The translations under genes were made by a program, and so were the position numbers. The notes under the pieces were generated by a model. That model did no database searches. It was not told the DNA's origin and saw only the letters and a program-made list of their open reading frames with translations. This document shows, one piece after another, positions 52,301-61,300 of a DNA stretch of 64,000 nucleotides. This DNA comes from Ostrinia nubilalis (lineage: Eukaryota; Arthropoda; Insecta; Lepidoptera; Crambidae). Every line of letters begins with the position of its first letter. Positions within the stretch are counted from its first letter, which is position 1. The stretch spans positions 1,364,001 through 1,428,000 of the forward strand of contig NC_087096.1 in the NCBI RefSeq assembly GCF_963855985.1, in the 5' to 3' direction.

Positions 52301-55300
52301 TGATGAGCAGCATGTGCCGCGTCAGCCGCGAAGAGATCAGGTTGGAGCCGCCACCAGGAGGCAGCATGGCTGACACCAGCAACTGCCGCGAAGGATTGAT
52401 TTAAACGTGGGGCTATGCTAGACTAGCCGAGCATGAACTGAGCGTAAGTTGAGCAGAGCCCCGATTACGGTAACTTTTAACGTTTCCAATCCAGACGCGC
52501 TTCATCGATTCTGCGATACGATTGGTCAGCGTAATGATCAAAACAGCGTACGTCAGCTGATTTGACCCATCGTATCGCAGAATCGATGAAGCGCGTCTGG
52601 ATTGGAGACGTTAAAAGTTACCGTAATCGGGGCTCAGCTCTACTCGCGGTGTAAAGTGTGGGGCGAGTATAAGCAAAACGTTCGAGACTCGTAAGTCGAT
52701 CCACACTACATGAATTTTGGCACGGCTGGTCTGGCGTAGACCCATTTTTAGGATTGAGTTAAAGTATATTCACATGTTTTGCACGCGTTATATTTTGCCT
52801 GCCATGAGCAGACCGCAGCATTGGCACGCATCAATTTAAAAATTCACGCTATGGGTTACACGCAGTTTCGAGTATTAGTTTTCAGCGGGTCGCATAACGG
52901 TACATCATGCGGTTAAACAAACTGAAGCCGGGATGTCACCATATCACCCAGCGCCCCGGGAGCGTGTATCACGCGAGTCAATCCTACGTTAAGGCGCACA
53001 TAAAGTCTTTATGACGAGCGTGTGCCCACCGTAAAATACTGGGGCTATACGCTATACTCGTCTAGACTCTAGATAACATTATGACAAAGATCTCTCATAA
53101 ATTCAGCCATCTGGCCAAGCACAAGAGCAGTTGTAACATTGATACACCAGTACCTCTATTACGAAAAACTTTCGAGTTCGTTTCGTTGCGTATTCAAAGT
53201 GTCATCGAAAAATTTTGTATGAAAAATTAAACAGCGCCCCCTATATTATAGCCGCCCTAGGGGGCGCTGTTTAATTTTTCATACTAAATTTTTATGGCCC
53301 CTAGGGCGGCTATAATATAGGGGGCGCTGTTTAATTTTTCATACAAAATTTTTCGATGACACTTTGAATACGCAACGAAACGAACTCGAAAGTTTTTCGT
53401 AATAGAGGTACAGGACTATAGGCTCACCACGTCGACGACCTCCTGGCGCACCATCTCCTTGAGGTCGTACCAGTGGCCATGGTCGATCCACTGCCGCAAC
53501 AGCTCCAGCGGCGGCTGCGCTCCCCACTGCTCCTTCTGAGGCATGCTTAGATCATCCACGAATAATACACACTGCAAAAGAAAGGTGAAAATTGACAAGT
53601 GACATTTATTTGTTCCGCCAATGTTACACATACAAGCTGCGTAAATGTACGCGCACTAATAATGCGTCCGGTAAAATTTAATGTTCATAAAACCTTGTAA
53701 GAAGGCTCAAGGTCACCCAAAAGGCGATGGAGCGTGCCATGCTCGGAGTTTCCCTGCGTGATCAAATCAGAAATGAGGAGATCCGTAGGAGAACCGGAGT
53801 GACTGACATAGCCCGAAGAATCGCCAAAATCAAGTGGCAGTGGGCGGGGCACATAGCTCGTAGAGTTGATGGCCGCTGGGGCAGGAAGGTTCTTGAATGG
53901 CGACTACGAGCCGGAAGACGTAGTGTGGGCAGGCCTCCCACTAGGTAGACCGACGATCTGGTGAAGGTCGCGGGAGGTGCCTGGATGCGAGCGGCGCAGG
54001 ACCGGTCTCTGTGGAAATCCTTGGGGGAGGCCTTTGTCCAGCAGTGGACATCTTTCGGCTGAAACGAACGAACGAAAACATTTAAGATATATTAAAAGAA
54101 CTTTTGGACTTACCTTTTTACCCATAGAAGGTCCGAATACGCCTTTACGTCTTCTGTCTACTTTTGACATGATGATATCTTGGGTCTGTAAAATAAAATG
54201 TAAATTAATAACAAAACTATTTCTTAGTGATTGTTCCTATCATACATTTCAGATGAATATGTCAAAATTTGCGTTTTTGTACAAGCACTTCCAACCAATG
54301 TGTGTTACCAGTGATAACTTATGGCTCGGAAACGTGGCCTCTCACTATAGGCCTTATACAGAAGCTCAAAGTTGCACAGCGTGCTATGGAGAGGGCTATG
54401 CTTGCTGTTTCTTTGCGGGATCGAATCAGAAATGAGGAAATCCGTAAACGAAATAAAGTCGCTGACATAGCCCGACGGATTAGCAAGCTGAAGTGGCAAT
54501 GGGCAGGGCACATAGTACGCAGAACTGACAGCCGATGGGGCAGCAAGGTTCTGGAATGGAGGCCGCGTACCGGAAAACGCAGCGTGGGGCGTCCACCTAC
54601 AAGGTGGACCGACGACATCGTAAAGGTAGCAGGGAGGCGCTGGACGCAGGCCGCTACCAATCGATCAACATGGAAAGCATTAGGGGAGGCCTATGTTCAG
54701 CAGTGGACGTCCTATGGCTGAAATGATGATGATGAAATCAAAATTGTTATTATCTGGGGATACAGGCTAGAACTAGCTGGAATATAAGGCTCTACCATCC
54801 CACCTGGTTGGCCGTGGTCCTGGCGCTGAAGTTAATGGTGTTGGTGATGTACTTCTCCTTGGGCAGCGTGAGCAGGAAGTTAAGCACGAGCGAGGACTTG
54901 CCGGTGCCGGTGGGGCCCACCAGTAAGATGGGAATCTTGGACTTCACCATCTTGGAGACGAAGTAGCGGAGACACGCGTTCTCATTCGTCAGGATTATGA
55001 GCTCGTTCACCTTCAGTCAACCATAAATATTGAGGTAGTTAGTCAATTACCATAGACATAGAGACATGCATGGCAAAGGCGGCTAATAACATCACTTGTT
55101 CGCGAACTCAATAAAAAAAAGCCTGAAAAAACAGAGTTAAAGTTTCAAGTTCAATTCTTTATTGCTCCATGTTGGTACAAATTACTATTTAGTTTTCAAA
55201 TCAGTTTTATGACAACAAGTTTTTCATTTAAGACCTTTTTATCACTAAAGCCATTAGCATTCAAGATATGAATAAAAATACTCCAGAGTCTCAGTTTACT

Positions 55301-58300
55301 TTAAAATTATTTCTCACTGACAAAATTAATAATTTACCTTCGCGTTAGCAGCCAAAGGCACTTCCTTCTCCAGATCGACCCAGGGGATCCAGGTGCCGTT
55401 GTTCCTCTTATCATACACGTAGTCGAACACCGTGTCCTTATCCTGGAACAGCTGGTTCTTGGTAAGCTTGAAGGACTTGGGCTTGGGGTAGGCCGCATTG
55501 CTGCCATCCAGGAGTTTGCGGAAGAACGAGTCGAATTGCTTGCGGCTGTCACCTGTATTTATTTAATCTTTAATGCCAATAAACTGGTACATAACATTGT
55601 CCCCAAGTCTTTTAGTTTGTATAGAACCAGTAGAACGAACGAAATTATTATGGTATTGTATGTTTCTTCGGATGGAATACAATCGTCATTGTTTGTAAAA
55701 TAATTACCTGTGAGTGTAGCGCATAATCCCCACAATAGGCTAAAAACGAAGGTGCACTGCAACCACATTGTGCTGAACTGCGACTCGCCTTCGAGTAGGC
55801 ACGTGAACAGACGCGTGAACGACTGTAAAAAAGACATACGTTCGATCGTTTTACAACTTGTCAACACAGATAGAAACGCGACAATAATGGTGGCGCCATT
55901 GTGATGTTAGTTAGTTAGGTTACCAAATAGCTACATTTACTGTTGCTGATAACAAATTAGTTTCAAAACCAAGCTGATACCAGATGGGGTAACTTCCTTA
56001 AGTCATAGTCATAGCAGACCTGTTCATCTCCGCGAGTTTGCATCGAAAACAAAACACGCGGGACGGAACCTACTGGGATATTAAATCGACAGGACACTCA
56101 AGAGCGAGCATTGACGTACGCACGTGTATACTTCACCCATTTGCATTGTAAAGAAAATAAACTATGTATGTGAAAACGGTGGAGTAATTAATACTGTGCA
56201 GTATTTTAACTGCCTGAATAATAATAGAAACACTAAATATAATTCATGCTTATTCATGTATTTCCTCCGCCATTTTCCGCAGTTTGGCACCTCACGACAC
56301 ACATCATTTTACCGAAGTCAGCCCTATGGCTTCGGCGCAGTACTGATCACTGACGTTTGTCAACAAAATGGTGTTCGATTCTTGAGACAAGCTAAATTAC
56401 ACCATATTGTTATCGACATTGAGCATACATTTTGTTAAATACCTTCGCGAAGAAAACCTTCTGTACTTATTATTATTCTGTGGTCATAGGTTCACACAAC
56501 ACTCACAAAGAACTGGTGGATCTCGCCGACCACGACGAAGTGGTGGCACTTGACGAGCATGAACTCGAAGATGGGCGGCACGAGCCAGTCGATGAGCTCC
56601 TGGATCAGCTCGAACTGCTCCGGGATCAGCTTCTTGCTCAGGTGCGTGTTGTACGACTCCAGGAACGCTCGCCAGCCTGAAAATTATTCAAGTAAAATTT
56701 TAGTATTTGTAGAATTATGTAGCCTTAACCAGTTGACCCTTCCAGATAAGCTAAAATATGTGTATGCTTGTGGGTTTACCACAATAGTTAGCGGGACGGC
56801 GGGAATGGAACTAGGGTTCTCGAATTATCAGAACATTGCAGTTAGGGTAATCGCCTCAAATACGTAAAATATGTTGTCGATAATTTAATTTGACTAATTT
56901 TGACTTCACATACCTAGTTGTTCAGGCTCCATGTAGATCATGCCACATCTGGACACCGTAGCCGGAGAAGCAAACTCCAAATCCGCTGGTTCGAAGATCA
57001 AGTTCATCTTGTTAGTCATCTAAAAACAACATTTAATGTAAGTTTATATAAGTATCTACACTAATATTATAAATCTGAAGAGTTTGTTTGTTTGTTTACT
57101 TGAACGCGCTAATCTCAGGAACTACCGGTCCGATTTGAAAAAATTTTCAGTGTTAGATAGCCCATTTATTGAGGAAGGCTATAGGCTATATACCATCACG
57201 CTACGACTAATAGGTGCAGAGCAAAAATGAAAAATGCTGCGAAAACGGGTTTTCACGCGTACGAAGTCGCGGGCACAGCTAGTGTTTGAATAAACGAAAA
57301 CAGCTTTTGATCGTGCGTGGCTCACCTACTTTCGCATGTTGATGTTAAGATAATGATAATGAGATGATCTATCAACATAATATGACGAACATAGGATCGT
57401 CCAGTTTCGTTCGGGCCCAATATAAAAATAAATAAAGAAAAGAACCAGGACACCTTGCTCAGTGCCTAAATCCCATTATTTTTCAATAAACCGACTGCCT
57501 CAGCCAGGAACCGAACCCTTGACCCACCTGGATGATCTCTCCGCTCATGAGGCACAGCTTCTTGTTGTCGTCGAGCACGGTGTTCATGTTCTCAATCCAC
57601 ACGGCGTCCACGGGCCCGTCGAACAGGATCCACTTGCGGTCGCGAGTGATCGACATGGCGTACTCGCGGAAGGCTATGGCTAGGACTCCGTCGGACCTGT
57701 ACACCATAAATTAAGTAATTTCAACAATGGATTTTGAACTTTAACTCCGGTATGCTAAGGAGTCATATCGGCATACGTCTAAAGGTAGCCTTTCGAACTA
57801 AGCGTCACAGACGCAGCGTCTTGAGCTTTGGTCTTAAAGGTAGCCTTTCGAAGCGAGTTAGTGACGCGGCGTTAGTGGCACAAGACCAAAGATAAAGACG
57901 CAGCGTCTGTGACGCTTAGTTCGAAAGGCTACCTTAAAGCGAGCAATAAAACTTGCAGAAGTTGACTTCCGCAAGCTGTCACCACTATGTAAATCTTACA
58001 GAAGTTGGCTTGTCACAGCTATTTACACAGTGTTAAACAGCTTGCGGAACGGGACTATTCCCACCTCCCGGTCCCACTGCTGCAACTCCTGTGTAGCCAA
58101 GATCTACAGCTTCCGTTAAAAAAAACTTCTGCAAGTTTTATTGCTGTTCTAAACCTCGCATTACAACACAAATTGCCTCTAAAGTTCAAAGTGAATTTTT
58201 GTGTTCATATAATCGCACGCCATGATTAGTAAGCAAAAGTGACAATGGGCTAGGGCACATACCACGCAGAACTAACGGCCGATGAAGCAGCAAGGTTCCG

Positions 58301-61300
58301 GAGTGGAGGAAACGTACCGGCAAGCGCAGTGTAGTCCACCCACATGATGGACAGACGACCTCATAGAGGCAGATACAAGCTGCTGGTCCAACTGGCCGAT
58401 GATGATGAATGATAGTGATGAACGCGCCTGCGTCTGGCCGCCACTAAAGCCCGGTCTGTGAGCACGTAGAATTTTGTCCAATGACTCCAAGCTACCCATC
58501 CTTATCGCTCGCGCGTAATTATATTGGTGTCGCGACTGTGCGACGGGCGCCCGCAGTGAGTGTGCGAGCGCGACAGCAACATAATTACGCGCGAGCGATA
58601 AGGATGGGTAGCTTGGGGTCATTGGACAAAATTCTACGTGCTCACGGACCAGACTATAGTCCACTCACCACTCGTGCGAGGCGGGGTCGAAGCAGCCGTA
58701 CAGCTGGCCCATGGTGATGGCCTTGGGGTTGAGGATGCGGTAGATGGCGAACTCCTTGTGGCGGCTTCATCAGCTGCTGGGAGGCCTGCGTCTGGCCGCC
58801 ACTGGTCCACTCACCACTCGTGCGAGGCGGGGTCGAAGCAGCCGTACAGCTGGCCCATGGTGATGGCCTTGGGGTTGAGGATGCGGTAGATGGCGAACTC
58901 CTTGTGGCGGCTTCATCAGCTGCTGGGAGGCCTGCGTCTGGCCGCCACTGGTCCACTCACCACTCGTGCGAGGCGGGGTCGAAGCAGCCGTACAGCTGGC
59001 CCATGGTGATGGCCTTGGGGTTGAGGATGCGGTAGATGACGCCGAACTGCTTGTGGCGGCTTCATCAGCTGCTGGGAGGCCTGCGTCTGGCCGCCACTGG
59101 TCCACTCACCACTCGTGCGAGGCGGGGTCGAAGCAGCCGTACAGCTGGCCCATGGTGATGGCCTTGGGGTTGAGGATGCGGTAGATGGCGAACTCCTTGT
59201 GGCGGCTTCATCAGCTGCTGGGAGGCCTGCGTCTGGCCGCCACTGGTCCACTCACCACTCGTGCGAGGCGGGGTCGAAGCAGCCGTACAGCTGGCCCATG
59301 GTGATGGCCTTCGGGTTGAGGATGCGGTAGATGACGCCGAACTCCTTGTGGCGGCTTCATCAGCTGCTGGGAGGCCTGCGTCTGGCCGCCACTAGACCAC
59401 TCACCACTCGTGTGAAGCCGGGTCGAAGCAGCCGTACAGCTGGCCCATGGTGATGGCCTTGGGGTTGAGGATGCGGTATATAGCTCCGAACTCCTTGTGG
59501 CGGCTTCATCAGCTGCTGGGAGGCCTGCGTCTGGCCGCCACTGGTCCACTCACCACTCGTGCGAGGCGGGGTCGAAGCAGCCGTACAGCTGGCCCATGGT
59601 GATGGCCTTGGGGTTGAGGATGCGGTAGATGGCACCGAACTCCTTGTGGCGGCTTATCAGCTGCTGGGAGGCCTGCGTCTGGCCGCCACTGGTCCACTCA
59701 CCACTCGTGCGAGGCGGGGTCGAAGCAGCCGTACAGCTGGCCCATGGTGATGGCCTTGGGGTTGAGGATGCGGTAGATGGCGAACTCCTTGTGGCGGCTT
59801 CATCAGCTGCTGGGAGGCCTGCGTCTGGCCGCCACTGGTCCACTCACCACTCGTGCGAGGCGGGGTCGAAGTAGCCGTACAGCTGGCCCATGGTGATGGC
59901 CTTGGGGTTGAGGATGCGGTAGATGGCGAACTCCTTGTGGCGGCTTCATCAGCTGCTGGGAGGCCTGCGTCTGGCCGCCACTGGTCCACTCACCACTCGT
60001 GCGAGGCGGGGTCGAAGCAGCCGTACAGCTGGCCCATGGTGATGGCCTTGGGGTTGAGGATGCGGTAGATGGCGAACTCCTTGTGGCGGCTTCATCAGCT
60101 GCTGGGAGGCCTGCGTCTGGCCGCCACTGGTCCACTCACCACTCGTGCGAGGCGGGGTCGAAGCAGCCGTACAGCTGGCCCATGGTGATGGCCTTGGGGT
60201 TGAGGATGCGGTAGATGGCGAACTCCTTGTGGCGGCTTCATCAGCTGCTGGGAGGCCTGCGTCTGGCCGCCACTGGTCCACTCACCACTCGTGCGAGGCG
60301 GGGTCGAAGCAGCCGTACAGCTGGCCCATGGTGATGGCCTTGGGGTTGAGGATGCGGTAGATGGCGCCGAATTCCTTGTGGCGCGGCGGCGGCTTCATCA
60401 GCTGAAGCGCGCGCAGCGAGTCGGCCAGCGACTGGTAGGCCTGCGTCTTGCCGCCCATGGGTGGGCCTACCACCATGAACCCGTGGCGGACCAGCATCAT
60501 CTCGTAGATCTGTAACGCGAAGCTCTCTCTGAACTCTTTGGTCATCATCTGATCATTTTATCTTCAGTGCTTGAGCAAGATCCTCTCCAATTCGCCAGAT
60601 GGAGATGGAGAAATTGACCAATCCTTCCCATGCTAGCCATTTTAGGGACATATACGCATGGCCATAACCAAAACTACGATGGAGAAGAAAAATTACGGTA
60701 GCAAGTTTCTGAGCGTCAAATCAATGGCATACGCGCTACGACGCTTCTAGAAAATATGCCGGAATCCGTAAATTGTAACTAAAGCAATTGCAAATAAAAC
60801 ATCAAGTCAAGAGACGACCAATAGGAAACAGACAATAATTTTTGACCACTGTAAATTGAGAGGTTTATTTCTCACCTGTATAATCTTCTCCAGGTACCAG
60901 TCAGTTGGCTGCAAGTTGCGTTTTTCCAAGTCCTTATTGATGCACTTAAGCAGCTCGGCACGATCTGGCTGAGGGATCTCCACCCCAGGGAACAAATCGG
61001 AGTAGATACCCGCGAATAATGGCACGTCCTGAAGGATAAAAGTAACAGGTATTTCAAACGTTTCTCGCTTGAAAAAGTCACCCTTTAAAACTTAAAACCG
61101 TCATTTTGATTTCAAGTTCAAGGGGCTTAGTGTGAGTTTACATCAAACGTATAACGTAACGGCAAAAAAACCTATGAAAATTTTAGTTCTTGAAAGTCTC
61201 CGCTAGGGACGCTGTAAAACCATCATAGATTTAAAGTCATTTTTTACGCAGTCGATATCGAATACGTTCGATGTAAACTCACACCAAGCCCCTAGTTCAT

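Noticed and set aside
36050..54737. A functional RTE retrotransposon
   Set aside because: Only C-terminal ORF fragments and 3' ends are present, with stops and frameshifts and no endonuclease domain.
58656..60285. CRISPR-like or satellite array
   Set aside because: The units are 146-149 bp, contiguous and derived from the X5 exon end; there are no short repeats with unique spacers, and the DNA is eukaryotic.
58481..60515. Many 60-110 codon frames in the X5 and X15 arrays
   Set aside because: They are out-of-frame or antisense readings of GC-rich exon copies, repeated once per unit.
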